From Bacillus sp. FJAT-29937 (GTDB lineage Bacteria > Bacillota > Bacilli > Bacillales > Cytobacillaceae), in NCBI RefSeq assembly GCF_001509555.1, contig NZ_LMAS01000004.1, positions 124,001-188,000 of the forward strand: a DNA stretch of 64,000 nucleotides, read 5' to 3'. This document shows positions 34,141-43,757 of the stretch, in pieces. Each line of letters opens with the position of its first letter. Position 1 is the first letter of the stretch. The position numbers were made by a program, and so were the translations under genes. The notes below the pieces were generated by a model, which worked only from the letters and a program-made list of their open reading frames with translations, was not told the DNA's origin and did no database searches.

Positions 34141-34917
34141 TTATTTGCCTTTGAAATTTGGTTTTCTTTTTTCCGCAAAGGCTGCAAGTGCCTCGACTCG
34201 ATCCTCTGATGGAATAATAATCTCATAGGCTTTCCTTTCAATTTGCAATCCGGTCTGTAAATCAACATTCATCCCTTGTTTAATAGCAAATTTGGCCTGT
34301 TGGAGAGCAAGAGGACCATTGGCTAGCATTTGATTTGCCAATTCAAAACAGGCATTTAGAAGACGATCTCTATCGACCACTTTATTCAATAAGCCATACT
34401 CCAATGCTTCGTCTGAGCTCAAACGTTTGGCTGTCAAAATTAATTCCATCGCGTTTGCCTGGCCAATTAGCCTTGGTAATCTTTGTGTACCGCCAGCACC
34501 TGGAATGATTGCTAAACTAGTTTCAGTCAGGCCCATTGATGTTCCTGAAACGGCAATTCTAAAATCACATGACAGTGCAAGTTCCATTCCCCCGCCGAAG
34601 GCAAATCCATTTATGGCTGCAATGGTTGGCTGAGGCAGCTCGTCAATTAGTGAAAAGACTTCACCGATTTTATAAATATTGCGGCGAACCTCCACATCAG
34701 ACAATGTCTTTCGTTCCTTTAAATCGGCCCCTACGCTAAAAGCCTTCTCTCCTGAACCAGTAAATATAACTACTCGGACATCTGGATTTATCCGAATGGA
34801 CTCAACTGCCTTTTGAAGCTCCATTAACGTATCATAATTAAAAGCATTCAATGCCTCTGAACGATTAATTGTCACAACGGCAATATGCTCCTTCATCTCT
34901 ACCATAATTGAGTTCAT
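34141..34917 (-). CDS. Enoyl-CoA hydratase/isomerase (crotonase) family protein
   Basis: Encodes 258 residues. Crotonase features are NRSEALNAFN (18-27), the oxyanion-hole segment AFSVGADLKE (59-68), FGGGMELALSCD with Glu112, and TETSLAIIPGAGGTQRLPR with Glu132. Both glutamates used for hydration are present, so it is probably an active hydratase. The C-terminal ERKAYEIIIPSEDRVEALAAF is typical. The style is near AUH/YngF-type enzymes, but the substrate is not certain. It is monocistronic and lies apart from the acyl-CoA block at 9-13 kb. Confidence 0.88.
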   Translation of the reverse strand: MNSIMVEMKEHIAVVTINRSEALNAFNYDTLMELQKAVESIRINPDVRVVIFTGSGEKAFSVGADLKERKTLSDVEVRRNIYKIGEVFSLIDELPQPTIAAINGFAFGGGMELALSCDFRIAVSGTSMGLTETSLAIIPGAGGTQRLPRLIGQANAMELILTAKRLSSDEALEYGLLNKVVDRDRLLNACFELANQMLANGPLALQQAKFAIKQGMNVDLQTGLQIERKAYEIIIPSEDRVEALAAFAEKRKPNFKGK

Positions 34918-34990
34918 ATGACTCCCCCTCGTATAAAATGACTATATGTTCAATTCGATAAATATTGTGAAAACCCTTTCGTAAACCAAT

Positions 34991-35019
34991 AAAAAGAGCG
35001 TTTCTGTCAAGAAACGCTC
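34991..35019 (-). terminator. Terminator after lplJ
   Basis: Perfect 9-base stem GAGCGTTTC/GAAACGCTC (34996-35004, 35011-35019), with five T on the minus strand. Confidence 0.92.
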
Positions 35020-35027
35020 ACACCAAT

Positions 35028-36014
35028 CTAGTAAATTAAGTTTAAAAAATCCTCTTTCGTAATATTACCAAAGTAATATTTCACGTCTATATCCTCGATT
35101 GCCAGTTCAATGGCGGATCTTTCATAGCGCAATCCAGTTAGCCTTTCTTCTAGATCGGCTACATCACCCACCCCGAAAAAGTCGCCAAATATTTTACACT
35201 GCTGAATCATTCCGCCCTCAACCTCTAGACGGATATCGATTTGTCCAACTGGGAACCGGTGGGAATGCTGCAAATTGAATTTAGGAGATTTTCCATAATT
35301 CCAATCCCAATTCTGATATCTCTCCTTAGATAGCTGGTGAATTTTCTCCCAATCTTCATCGGTAAGCTTGTACTCTTCGATTTCTTCTCCGCCAAAAATA
35401 TTTTGAAGCAGAAGCAATCGAAATTCTTCAATCGTCAATTTCTCCGATAAAAACTCGGAAATATTTGCTACACGGCTGCGAATGGATTTAATTCCTTTCG
35501 ACTCAATCTTATCTTTTTTCACCTTTAATGCGGAGACAACGCTATCAATTCCGGAATTAAACAGAAGGGTTCCGTGGCTGAACATTTTTCCTTTCGTTGA
35601 AAATTGGGCATTCCCGGAAATTTTTCTGCCTTCTGCAGTCAAATCATTGCGTCCGCTCAATTCAGCATTTACCCCTAGTTTTTGAAGGGCATGAACAACA
35701 GGCTCAGTGAATTTACGGAAATTATGAAAGCTTTCCCCATCATCCTTTGTTATAAAGCTGAAGTTTAAATTCCCAAGGTCATGGTATACAGCACCACCAC
35801 CAGATAAGCGGCGAACAACATGAATACCATTGCCTTCAACGTATTCCGTATTAATTTCTTCTATTGTATTTTGGTTTTTCCCAATAATGATAGATGGCTC
35901 ATTTATGTAAAACAGCAAATAGGTTTCATTAATATCTAAGTTTTTTAGTGCATATTCCTCTATAGCAAGATTAATTCTTGGATCTGTTATTCCTTTATTA
36001 TCGATAAATAACAT
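35028..36014 (-). CDS. lplJ: Lipoate-protein ligase LplJ
   Basis: Encodes 328 residues (B. subtilis LplJ is 331). The N-terminal biotin/lipoate-ligase domain has RRLSGGGAVYHD (68-79) and GRNDLTAEGRKISGNAQ with catalytic Lys131; the C-terminal accessory domain includes KSPKFNLQHSHRFPVG. It uses ATP to activate free lipoate and attach it to E2/GcvH proteins. Start 36014 is followed upstream by the yhfI stop 15 bases away, so the two are co-transcribed as in B. subtilis. Confidence 0.95.
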   Translation of the reverse strand: MLFIDNKGITDPRINLAIEEYALKNLDINETYLLFYINEPSIIIGKNQNTIEEINTEYVEGNGIHVVRRLSGGGAVYHDLGNLNFSFITKDDGESFHNFRKFTEPVVHALQKLGVNAELSGRNDLTAEGRKISGNAQFSTKGKMFSHGTLLFNSGIDSVVSALKVKKDKIESKGIKSIRSRVANISEFLSEKLTIEEFRLLLLQNIFGGEEIEEYKLTDEDWEKIHQLSKERYQNWDWNYGKSPKFNLQHSHRFPVGQIDIRLEVEGGMIQQCKIFGDFFGVGDVADLEERLTGLRYERSAIELAIEDIDVKYYFGNITKEDFLNLIY

Positions 36015-36029
36015 TTAAATTCCACTCCT

Positions 36030-36764
36030 TTATAGCGATAACGACCATTTAAAGGAAGCTAGTGAAATTGGACCATTATATCGTGTCCCCGCTTCTTCCT
36101 TTAATTGTTCCAGGTTTCCGTAATGAGGCAAATGAGTAAGAAGGAGTTGCTTGACATGGGCATCATTAGCTAAACTCCCTGCATCAAGGCTCGTCATATG
36201 CCCAGCGTTCTTTCCATTCTGATTGCCATAGAAATTACATTCACACACTAGTAAATCAGCCCCTTTTGTAAAGGGTATAAATTCATCCTTAAATGATGTA
36301 TCAGCTGTATAAACGATAGATTTCCCGCCAGCTTCAAATCTCATTGCGTAACAAGGAACAGGATGGTCTGTCTGTAAAAATTGTACCCTAAAAGGCCCAA
36401 TTGTTAAAGCCTCGGCAGGGTCATACGCCATTCCTTTTGTAATATTCTTATAGGTTAACTTTGAAAATTCTATTTCATCCTCTGAATGTCCGTAAATAGG
36501 AAGACATTCCATTTTCTTACCTAAGAAGCCTTGAATCAGTCTTGCATGCTGCAATACACCAATATCTGCTGTATGATCGGGATGATAATGAGATAGAATA
36601 ACTCCATTTAGTTCCTCAGGCTGTAAAACACGTTGCATCTGTGATAGAACAGCACTGCCGCAATCAATCAGCAACCGAAATCCATCGTGCTCCAGTAAAT
36701 ACCCTGAGCTTGCCTCTCCTGCTTTCGGATAACCGCCCCAATGTCCAATGACTGTAAAATTCAT
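36030..36764 (-). CDS. yhfI: MBL fold metallo-hydrolase (YhfI-like)
   Basis: Encodes 244 residues from ATG 36764, directly after GAGGAGG; the frame extends to 36905 but without initiation signals. Zinc-binding SHYHPDHTAD gives His59, His61, Asp63 and His64. Later ligands appear in VYTADTSF and LLLTHLPHYG. The layout resembles RNase Z-type and phosphodiesterase-type MBL proteins. Cytoplasmic. Function not established; it precedes lplJ as in B. subtilis. Confidence 0.9.
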   Translation of the reverse strand: MNFTVIGHWGGYPKAGEASSGYLLEHDGFRLLIDCGSAVLSQMQRVLQPEELNGVILSHYHPDHTADIGVLQHARLIQGFLGKKMECLPIYGHSEDEIEFSKLTYKNITKGMAYDPAEALTIGPFRVQFLQTDHPVPCYAMRFEAGGKSIVYTADTSFKDEFIPFTKGADLLVCECNFYGNQNGKNAGHMTSLDAGSLANDAHVKQLLLTHLPHYGNLEQLKEEAGTRYNGPISLASFKWSLSL

Positions 36765-36968
36765 ATAAAAACCTCCTCTATTGCCAATATTATACCCTAA
36801 TGTGGGAAGATTACGGATTTTGGAATGAGCCGGGAAGCAACCTATAGCCAAAGAACTAATTTTTATTTTTTTATTTTTGTATTGAAACAGGTATTGACAC
36901 CCCACGTCTGTTATAATACAATAAAATCAAATAATCTTACTAATCGAAAAACTTAGGAGGCATTCAAA

Positions 36969-37103
36969 ATGATTCAAAACATTCTCGAATTTTTTAGAAA
37001 TTTACCGGCTAAGCAATGTGTTGAGTGTGGGAAGTCAATTAATGAGCAGCATGAATGCTATGGGAATAAATGTGATCATTGCCTAGGTGTTAAGGATATT
37101 TAA
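36969..37103 (+). CDS. yhfH: YhfH family small zinc-ribbon-like protein
   Basis: A 44-residue gene with AGGAGG nine bases before the ATG. The product starts MIQNILEFFRNLPAKQC and has five cysteines in the order CVEC ... C-x4-C-x2-C with His residues between, a likely zinc-binding knuckle. Its length, FFRNLPxKQC start and location beside yhfI match B. subtilis YhfH. It is divergent from yhfI and ends at a shared terminator. Function unknown. Confidence 0.88.
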   Translation: MIQNILEFFRNLPAKQCVECGKSINEQHECYGNKCDHCLGVKDI

Positions 37104-37121
37104 TCATTCAATTGACATAGG

Positions 37122-37156
37122 AAAACCAGCCGTTTTAAAAACGACTGGTTTCTTTT
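37122..37156. terminator. Bidirectional terminator between yhfH and yhgE
   Basis: Stem AAACCAGCCGTTTT against AAAACGACTGGTTT (one mismatch), with TTTCTTTTTATT on the plus side and TTTTCC on the minus side. Confidence 0.88.
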
Positions 37157-39315
37157 TATTCCGCAATAGCTGCAAAACGCTTCTTATGCATAGTTGTAAA
37201 ATATCCAATGGTTCCAGCGATAAAGATCACTATAAAGATTCCTAATATCGCAACATTATGCCACATAAAGCTAAAGTCTCCACTTGAAATAACTGCTTTA
37301 TACCCAAATACGGTATAAGTCATTGGCAGTATCGCATTGAATGGCTGTAATAGATTTGGAATTAACTCAAGAGGAAATGTTCCAGCACTTGTTGTTAATT
37401 GCAAAATTAGAATGATAATCGCGATAAATCGTCCTGGATCTGCAAATACGGTAACAAAGAATTGGACTAGCGTAATAAACGTTAAGCTTGAAATGATCGA
37501 AAATAGGATAAATAAAGGAACACTTTGAACCTCAATTTTTAGCCCTGCAAGAATAATCAGTGTAGCAAGTAAAGCCTGTAAAATTCCAGCTCCCATTAAA
37601 ATAAGAAACTTGCTTGTAAACCAGCTTAATCCGTTACTCGGTACTCCTGCAGGTTCTCGCATTGGAAACACAATCGATAATAATAGCGCTCCAACGAATA
37701 GACCTAATGATAAGAAATATGGGGTAAAGCCTGTTCCATAGTTAGGAACTTTATTAATTTTTTCATTATCTACCTTCACTGGCCCAGCCAACATATTATA
37801 CGTTTTATCATTGGCATGTACCGATGATGCTTGATCTGCGCCAGCTGCAAGTTTATCCGCTAATTCCTTTGAACCCTCATATAAGGAGGTATTTCCGTCA
37901 GCAAGTTTTCCAGCACCGTCCTTCAGCTTCCCGGTTCCATCCTGAATTGCCTTTGAACCATCCTGTAATTGGCCAAGTCCACCTGCTAATACTGTAGAAC
38001 CGTTTGCTAATTGATCAGCGCCTGCTTTCGCATCGGCAAATTTTTGTCCAAAGGTATCCATGCCTGCTTGAAAGTCATTTTGCCCATGCAAAATCTTATT
38101 GACCCCAACATTAAGCTGTTGACTTCCTTGTGCCAGCTGGCTAACTCCTTGCTGCACCTGTTTCTGTCCTTCATTTAAAGCACTAATTTTATTAGCAAGC
38201 TCTGAACCGCCATTTGCCATTTGTCCAGCAGCTCCTGCAAGTTCAGCTGTTCCACTTTTTAACTGATTTAAAGCACCTTCCAATTGCAATCTCTGTGGTG
38301 AATTTTCCGGTAACTGTCCGATTAGCACTTGTAGATTCTTTTGTAATTCTGCTATGCCGCCGCTTACCTTTTCCGCTTCGGATTGCCATTGCTGAAGGGA
38401 GGCTGATAATTTATTTGCCCCTGCACCAATCTGCTCTGTTCCCAAAACAATAGTCGGGAGCTTTTCATTCAGTTTATTTAATCCTTCATTTGCTTGAGAA
38501 ATTCCTGCAGCCATCTGTTCATTGCCTGCCTTTAACTGATTAGACGCAGACTTTAGCTGGTTATGTCCTTCCTGTAATTGACCAAGTCCATCAGCAAGGG
38601 CTTTTGAGCCTGATACTAATTCTTTTGAGCCATTATTTATTTTTCCAACACCATTATTAAATTCAATCGATTTTTCAGCTAATATTGAAAGATTATCATA
38701 AATTTGGGAAGCCCCATCCTTCAGTTCAGCTGCGCCATCATTAATATTTGTAGCACCTTCACTTGCCTTTTCCATTCCATCCGCAAGATCACTAACTTTA
38801 TCAAACATCGTTTCCGCATATGTTTCAGTAATTTTCTCAGAAAGTGAGATTTTGATTTTTTCAACGGCTGTACCACCGATTTGTGAAAATAAGAAATTAT
38901 AGCTTTCATTTGGTACATAATGCAGCTTTAACTTTTCAGGATTTTCATTAAGAAGTGTTGTAGCATTTTCCGAGAAATCCTTTGGAATTTCAATTAGCAT
39001 ATAATATTTTTGATTTTTCAGGTCCTTATAAGCGTCCTCTTTTTCTACAAAATGGTAGTCAAAATCCTTGCTTTCTTTTAATTTATCAACAAGCTCTTTC
39101 CCAAGCTGCAAGCCTTTTCCATCAAATTCTGCTCCTTTATCTTCATTAACAACCGCGACTGGCAAATCTGCTAATTTAGCATAAGGATCCAAAAACGCCC
39201 ACAAAAACATTCCGCTATATAATACAGGAATAAAAAGCACAGCAATGATCGGAATGAGAACCTTTTTATTTCGCACAATGCTAGATAATTCCTTTTTAAA
39301 TAAATTACCCTTCAA
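37156..39315 (-). CDS. yhgE: YhgE/Pip family membrane protein
   Basis: Encodes 719 residues. One membrane segment lies near the N-terminus (VLIPIIAVLFIPVLYSGMFLW) and about five at the C-terminus (from residue 545). Between them, a large extracellular region (about 175-510) consists of many short repeats of the type LxxGxxxLxxG (for example ELKDGASQIYDNL, QLAQGSQQLNVG), predicted to form helical rods. The family includes the phage infection protein Pip and the C-terminus is of ABC-2 permease type, linked to ESX/type VII-like secretion or drug efflux in related bacteria. The TetR gene yhgD lies upstream, with a matching operator in between. Confidence 0.9.
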   Translation of the reverse strand: MKGNLFKKELSSIVRNKKVLIPIIAVLFIPVLYSGMFLWAFLDPYAKLADLPVAVVNEDKGAEFDGKGLQLGKELVDKLKESKDFDYHFVEKEDAYKDLKNQKYYMLIEIPKDFSENATTLLNENPEKLKLHYVPNESYNFLFSQIGGTAVEKIKISLSEKITETYAETMFDKVSDLADGMEKASEGATNINDGAAELKDGASQIYDNLSILAEKSIEFNNGVGKINNGSKELVSGSKALADGLGQLQEGHNQLKSASNQLKAGNEQMAAGISQANEGLNKLNEKLPTIVLGTEQIGAGANKLSASLQQWQSEAEKVSGGIAELQKNLQVLIGQLPENSPQRLQLEGALNQLKSGTAELAGAAGQMANGGSELANKISALNEGQKQVQQGVSQLAQGSQQLNVGVNKILHGQNDFQAGMDTFGQKFADAKAGADQLANGSTVLAGGLGQLQDGSKAIQDGTGKLKDGAGKLADGNTSLYEGSKELADKLAAGADQASSVHANDKTYNMLAGPVKVDNEKINKVPNYGTGFTPYFLSLGLFVGALLLSIVFPMREPAGVPSNGLSWFTSKFLILMGAGILQALLATLIILAGLKIEVQSVPLFILFSIISSLTFITLVQFFVTVFADPGRFIAIIILILQLTTSAGTFPLELIPNLLQPFNAILPMTYTVFGYKAVISSGDFSFMWHNVAILGIFIVIFIAGTIGYFTTMHKKRFAAIAE

Positions 39316-39337
39316 TTTCGTTGCCTCCTTAAATAAG

Positions 39338-39360
39338 TGACTATTTCATTCAAACGGTCA
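39338..39360. promoter_or_regulatory. Candidate YhgD operator in front of yhgE
   Basis: A 23-bp element with TGAC/GTCA ends (TGACTATTTC...ACGGTCA). Its reverse complement matches the operator at 39982-40004 at 16 of 23 positions, including TGACC, TTGAA and the terminal GTCA. It lies 22 bases before the yhgE start. Confidence 0.6.
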
Positions 39361-39381
39361 ATTCCTTGCAAAAAATGAGGA

Positions 39382-39951
39382 TTATCTATTTGATAATCCA
39401 TCAAAAATATACTGTTCAAAAATTCTCGCAATATCTTCTTTCTCTAGTGGCTGATGACGTTTCTCCCAATCAAAGATCAAGGAAACATACAGCTTTAGCA
39501 TAATAAATGCAGTCAGTTCCGGATCACACGGTCGAATTTCTTCCTTTTCAATCGCATGTAAGATTTTCCCCTTTAAATAAGTAATGATCTCCTCTTCTAA
39601 TTTTGTCATTACCTCTATGACTGCTGGGGTGCCCATTTCCTTTCCCTCTTGAAAAAGCTTAATAGTGAGCTGATGCTTCAGTCGAAACTCTAATAGTTTG
39701 TATAGGCCACGGTGAACATTTTCATGAAAAGAAAGCGATGGGTCAATTGCTTCATCGGCAGCATGCTTCATTTCATTAATAAGGGAATTAATGATTTCGT
39801 CAAAAAGCTCTTCCTTATTTTTAAAAAATGTATAGATGGTCCCTTTTCCAACATTAGCTATTTTTGCGACCTGATCCATCGTTGTTGCCTTATAGCCAAA
39901 TAGGGAAAAGGATTTGGTAGCCGCTTCAATAATTAGCTGCTTGCGATCCAT
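39382..39951 (-). CDS. yhgD: TetR family transcriptional regulator YhgD
   Basis: Encodes 189 residues from ATG 39951 (a TTG two codons upstream at 39957 is better spaced from AGAGGTG and is a real alternative). The N-terminal helix-turn-helix is KQLIIEAATKSFSLFGYKATT then VGKGTIYTFFKNKEEL. The C-terminal ligand domain is poorly conserved. It is followed by yhgE, and near-identical inverted repeats lie before both genes, so it probably represses itself and yhgE until a ligand binds. Confidence 0.9.
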   Translation of the reverse strand: MDRKQLIIEAATKSFSLFGYKATTMDQVAKIANVGKGTIYTFFKNKEELFDEIINSLINEMKHAADEAIDPSLSFHENVHRGLYKLLEFRLKHQLTIKLFQEGKEMGTPAVIEVMTKLEEEIITYLKGKILHAIEKEEIRPCDPELTAFIMLKLYVSLIFDWEKRHQPLEKEDIARIFEQYIFDGLSNR

Positions 39952-39981
39952 GGCCAAAACAACACCTCTTTTCATAGTCAG

Positions 39982-40004
39982 TGACCAATTGAACGTTTTG
40001 GTCA
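39982..40004. promoter_or_regulatory. Candidate YhgD operator in front of yhgD
   Basis: Inverted repeat with 7-base perfect arms, TGACCAA (39982-39988) and TTGGTCA (39998-40004), around a 9-base centre. Its total length of 23 bp suits a TetR dimer, and a second copy lies before yhgE. Confidence 0.65.
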
Positions 40005-40044
40005 TTTTACACTTATTAAAATAACATGACTAAAATCATAAAGC

Positions 40045-40078
40045 AAGAAAAAAAACTGTCACAAGACAGCTTTTTTTT
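40045..40078 (-). terminator. Terminator at the end of hemY
   Basis: Short stem CTGTC/GACAG with flanking A and T runs; the hemY TGA lies inside. Minus-strand T-run of eight. Confidence 0.85.
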
Positions 40079-41495
40079 CATCCATATTTATAAATGATAA
40101 GACCTTTTCAACAGTTGCTTCACCTTGGTCAATACAGTCAGGCATTCCTAAGCCTTCAAATGAGCTTCCTGCCAGAAACACACCTGGTAGCTCAGAAGCT
40201 AAATGCGTTTTGACCTTTTCAATTCGTTCTTTATGCCCGACCGTGTATTGCGGCATGGAATCTTTCCATCTCGAAATAACAGCAAAATCAGGATCCATCG
40301 TAATATTCATTGTTCGATTAAGCTCTTTTAACACAATCTTAATCAATTCATCATCCGGAAGCTCCACAACTTCCTCATCACCAGGCCTGCCTACATAGCA
40401 GCGAATAAGCACTTTTCCGGCAGGTGTAGTATGCGGCCATTTTTTGTGTGTCCATGTACAGGCAGTAATCGTATAATCGCTATTTCTAGTGACGACAAAC
40501 CCTGTTCCTTCAATATCCTTTTCAATTGCTTCCTCTGGAAAAGCAAGGGCAATAGTAGCAACAGAGGTGGATGACATATCCTTAAACGAGTCAAAGAAAC
40601 GATAATCGGAAAAAACAGACTGGGTGATATGATGTGGGACAGTCATAATAATGCTATCGGCGTCTAACTGTGCTCCCCCGCTTAACTCGATTACATATCT
40701 ATTTTCCTTTTTACTAATCCGTTCCACTTTGCAGCCCTTCATAACAGAATTAGGCTCTAGCCTTGATTCTAAAGCATCTGCAAAAGACTGCAAACCTGAG
40801 CTGAATGTCAGAAAAATGCCCTTATCTTTCTTCTCCCCCGTTTTCTTTAGCGGCGTTGCTGGAGTTGATTTCTTCATCCCTAATATTAAGCTTTTATATT
40901 TTTGTTCAACCTGGTAAAACTGAGGAAAAGTTGACATGAGACTAAGCTTGTCAATATCTCCTGCATAAATAGCGGAAAGCAAAGGCTCAATTAAGTTTTC
41001 AACCACTTCATCTCCAAGCCTTCTGCGGAAGAACTTGCCAAGTGATTGGTCATTGGCTGGGCTTGATTTCGGCAAAATAAAATCTGCAGCCGCTCTTGCC
41101 TTTCCTGCAAAAGAAAATAAACCGGTCGTAACAAAAGGGGCTATTTGTGTAGGAATTCCCATAACAGAGCCGCCAGGCATCGGATGCAGGCGATCTTTAA
41201 CGAGTACATACGATTTACCAGCCGTGTTCCTGATTAACTTATCTTCCATTCCTACTTCCGCAGCTAAGCGGGAAGCACTTTGCTTACGGGCAAGAAAGGA
41301 ATCGGGACCTCTCTCTATGACAAATCCATCGCGTACAACAGTTTGCATTTTCCCGCCCAGCCGATCAGTAGATTCAATTAATCTAATATCAAGCGGCAGC
41401 CCTTTAACACTTGCTTCCTTTTGCAAATAGAATGCTGCAGTTAACCCTGTAATTCCACCACCGATAATAACTACTCTTTTCTTCTGTTCCGACAC
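40059..41495 (-). CDS. hemY: Coproporphyrinogen III oxidase (protoporphyrinogen oxidase family)
   Basis: Encodes 478 residues. The FAD-binding GGGITGLTAAFYL (12-24) and RLGGKMQTV are at the N-terminus, and GLGMPDCIDQG at the C-terminus. It oxidises coproporphyrinogen III to coproporphyrin III in the haem route used by Gram-positive bacteria (CgoX). It is last in the hemE-hemH-hemY operon. Confidence 0.94.
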   Translation of the reverse strand: MSEQKKRVVIIGGGITGLTAAFYLQKEASVKGLPLDIRLIESTDRLGGKMQTVVRDGFVIERGPDSFLARKQSASRLAAEVGMEDKLIRNTAGKSYVLVKDRLHPMPGGSVMGIPTQIAPFVTTGLFSFAGKARAAADFILPKSSPANDQSLGKFFRRRLGDEVVENLIEPLLSAIYAGDIDKLSLMSTFPQFYQVEQKYKSLILGMKKSTPATPLKKTGEKKDKGIFLTFSSGLQSFADALESRLEPNSVMKGCKVERISKKENRYVIELSGGAQLDADSIIMTVPHHITQSVFSDYRFFDSFKDMSSTSVATIALAFPEEAIEKDIEGTGFVVTRNSDYTITACTWTHKKWPHTTPAGKVLIRCYVGRPGDEEVVELPDDELIKIVLKELNRTMNITMDPDFAVISRWKDSMPQYTVGHKERIEKVKTHLASELPGVFLAGSSFEGLGMPDCIDQGEATVEKVLSFINMDEKKAVL

Positions 41496-41521
41496 GGTTC
41501 TTCGCCTTCTTTACTTTAGTC

Positions 41522-42457
41522 TCACTTGTTTGCTAATTTTCTAAGAATGACGGCTGCCAATGCCTCAATAAATTCTGGCTGATCATTTGGCATAGGCGGT
41601 CGATAATAACTAGCAACAATTTCATCAGTAACCACTTTACATTCATAATCATTGTCATATAGAACTTCAAGATGATCCGAGACAAATCCCACTGGTGTAT
41701 AAACAAATGCCTTGTATCCATCTGTTTCATAAAGCTCTCTAGTCAAGTCTTGAACATCGGGACCTAGCCAAGGTTCTGGCGTATTTCCTGCACTTTGCCA
41801 GCCGACCGCATAATTTTTCACGCCAGCGCCTTTGGCAATCAAATCCGCTGTTTCCTGAAGCTGTTTCGGATACGGGTCGCCTAATTGCAGAATCTTCTCT
41901 GGTAAACTATGAGCTGAAACGATTAACACCGACTTATCTCTTTCCTCTTGCGGCATCCCTTCAAAAGTAGACTTTACACGGTCAACCCAATATTGGATGA
42001 ACTTTGGCTCGTCATACCAGCTTTCCACTGAATGGATAACAGGGCCCCCGAGCTTTTCCGCTTCTTCCTTCGCTCTGCCATTGTATGACTTCACGCTAAA
42101 CGTTGAAAAATGCGGAGCCAATACAATACTTACAGCCTCTTCAATTTCGTCTTCCTTCATTTGTTTAACAGCATCTTCAATAAACGGCTCAATATGCTTT
42201 AAGCCGAGATACATTTGGAACTCGTACTCCTCCTGATTTTCATTTAAAAAAATTTCCAGGCTTTTTCCCTGGTCTAAAGTAATTCTTGCTAATGGAGAAA
42301 TTCCGCCGATTGCTTCATACCTTCTTCGTAAATCCTCAAGCATTTCCGAAGAAGGCTTTCTCCCTCTGCGAATATGAGTATAGTAGCGTTCTATATCTTC
42401 TTCTTTATATGGAGTGCCATATGCCATTACAAGCAGGCCCATTTTCTTCCTTGTCAT
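41522..42457 (-). CDS. hemH: Coproporphyrin ferrochelatase
   Basis: Encodes 311 residues (B. subtilis 310). [11 protein letters not shown] opens the protein. The iron/porphyrin-binding His183 sits in [10 protein letters not shown] at the same number as in B. subtilis, and the conserved glutamate is in [11 protein letters not shown]. It inserts Fe2+ into coproporphyrin III. Middle gene of hemEHY. Confidence 0.96.
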   Translation of the reverse strand: MTRKKMGLLVMAYGTPYKEEDIERYYTHIRRGRKPSSEMLEDLRRRYEAIGGISPLARITLDQGKSLEIFLNENQEEYEFQMYLGLKHIEPFIEDAVKQMKEDEIEEAVSIVLAPHFSTFSVKSYNGRAKEEAEKLGGPVIHSVESWYDEPKFIQYWVDRVKSTFEGMPQEERDKSVLIVSAHSLPEKILQLGDPYPKQLQETADLIAKGAGVKNYAVGWQSAGNTPEPWLGPDVQDLTRELYETDGYKAFVYTPVGFVSDHLEVLYDNDYECKVVTDEIVASYYRPPMPNDQPEFIEALAAVILRKLANK

Positions 42458-42481
42458 CGAATCACCTCTAGTAGATCTAGT

Positions 42482-43528
42482 CTAGTTGCCCAGCTTAGAA
42501 GCAGAATATTCATGTACAAATGTCGTTAATTTCTTTAATGTTTCTGGTTTAACTTCAGGGAATACACCATGTCCAAGGTTAAATATAAGCCCAGGCTTTT
42601 CCATTCCTTGATCCAAAATCGCTTTCGCTCTTTCCTCGATTACTTCCCAAGGAGCTAATAAAAGAGCTGGATCAAGGTTGCCTTGAACTGCTTTAGTAAT
42701 TCCTCTCTCCCTTGCCTCTTTAATAGGAAGTCTCCAGTCAAGCCCAACTACATCTAATGGCAGGTCATGCCACTCCATTGCAAGGTGGCTTGCTCCAACA
42801 CCAAACATAATAAGCGGTACATTTTCCTCTCTTAGGCTAGAGAAAATTTTATTCATCGTTGGTTTAATGAAAACACGGTAATCGGCCACATTTAATGCCC
42901 CTACCCATGAATCAAAAATTTGAATTGCCTTCGCCCCGGCTTTAATTTGGGATTTAACATATGTAATTGTCATTTCGCTAAGCTTATCCATTAAGGCAAA
43001 CCAAGCTTCAGGCTCAGCATACATGAAAGCCTTTGTTTTATTGTAATTTTTCGATGGGCCGCCTTCGATCATATAGCTCGCAAGTGTAAATGGAGCACCA
43101 GCAAAGCCAATAAGAGGAACTGTCAATTGCTCCTGTGTAAGAATTTTGATCGTTTCTAACACATAAGGCACATCTTCTTCTGGATTAATTTCACCTAGTT
43201 TTTCAACATCTGCTGTCGAACGGATTGGATTTGAAATGACAGGGCCTATACCAGATTTTATTTCAACTTCCACTCCAAGTGCAGGAAGCGGTGACATAAT
43301 ATCCTTATAAAGGATAGCTGCATCATTGTTATATTGATCAACAGGCAATTTTGTCACATAAGCACAAAGCTCAGGCTGATGTGTTATTTCAAAAAGAGAA
43401 TACTTTTCCTTTATTGCACGATATTCAGGCTGAGAACGGCCAGCTTGTCGCATATACCAAACAGGAACATGATCCGTTTTCTCACCCAATGCTGCTCGTA
43501 AAAATGTATCATTAAATGTTCTTTCCAT
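42482..43528 (-). CDS. hemE: Uroporphyrinogen decarboxylase
   Basis: Encodes 348 residues. The UroD signature [16 protein letters not shown] is at 22-37, with IFDSWVGAL and GVGASHLAM later; the active-site Asp lies in YKDIMSP. It converts uroporphyrinogen III to coproporphyrinogen III. First gene of hemEHY, 24 bases before hemH. Confidence 0.97.
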   Translation of the reverse strand: MERTFNDTFLRAALGEKTDHVPVWYMRQAGRSQPEYRAIKEKYSLFEITHQPELCAYVTKLPVDQYNNDAAILYKDIMSPLPALGVEVEIKSGIGPVISNPIRSTADVEKLGEINPEEDVPYVLETIKILTQEQLTVPLIGFAGAPFTLASYMIEGGPSKNYNKTKAFMYAEPEAWFALMDKLSEMTITYVKSQIKAGAKAIQIFDSWVGALNVADYRVFIKPTMNKIFSSLREENVPLIMFGVGASHLAMEWHDLPLDVVGLDWRLPIKEARERGITKAVQGNLDPALLLAPWEVIEERAKAILDQGMEKPGLIFNLGHGVFPEVKPETLKKLTTFVHEYSASKLGN

Positions 43529-43662
43529 AAAAATAAACCCCTTTCAAAGACTGTCTGCTTATCATTGTAATATATATATAGTAATAATTAAAATTCCTGC
43601 AGCTTTTTGCCCATCCTTACTTTATCCCTTTCCACTACAGTTGTATAGTTTATAAGAGGAAA

Positions 43663-43680
43663 TGTCGAAAATTTGACGAA
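43663..43680 (+). promoter_or_regulatory. Two tandem Spo0A boxes upstream of hmoB
   Basis: TGTCGAA (43663-43669) and TGACGAA (43674-43680) both match the 0A box TGNCGAA exactly and are spaced 11 bp, one DNA turn. They lie about 80 bases before the hmoB start and just after a TATAGT (43644-43649), so binding would probably repress. Confidence 0.5.
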
Positions 43681-43757
43681 TTTAAAGGGTGTTCAAGGCA
43701 AAAATAAAGAGAAAAAACCTATTTTTTAACTTTTCAATTAGAGAGGTGACCGAAAAA

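Noticed and set aside
36765..36905. Extended N-terminus of yhfI
   Set aside because: No ribosome binding site; ATG 36764 has a perfect GAGGAGG and begins the MBL fold.
37156..39315. Internal repeats of YhgE as a DNA repeat array or CRISPR-like element
   Set aside because: The periodicity is in the protein (LxxGxxxL repeats); the DNA copies are diverged and have no constant spacer.
39960..40005. N-terminal extension of yhgD from 40005
   Set aside because: The extra 18 codons cover the operator and have no ribosome binding site; TetR proteins usually start just before the first helix.
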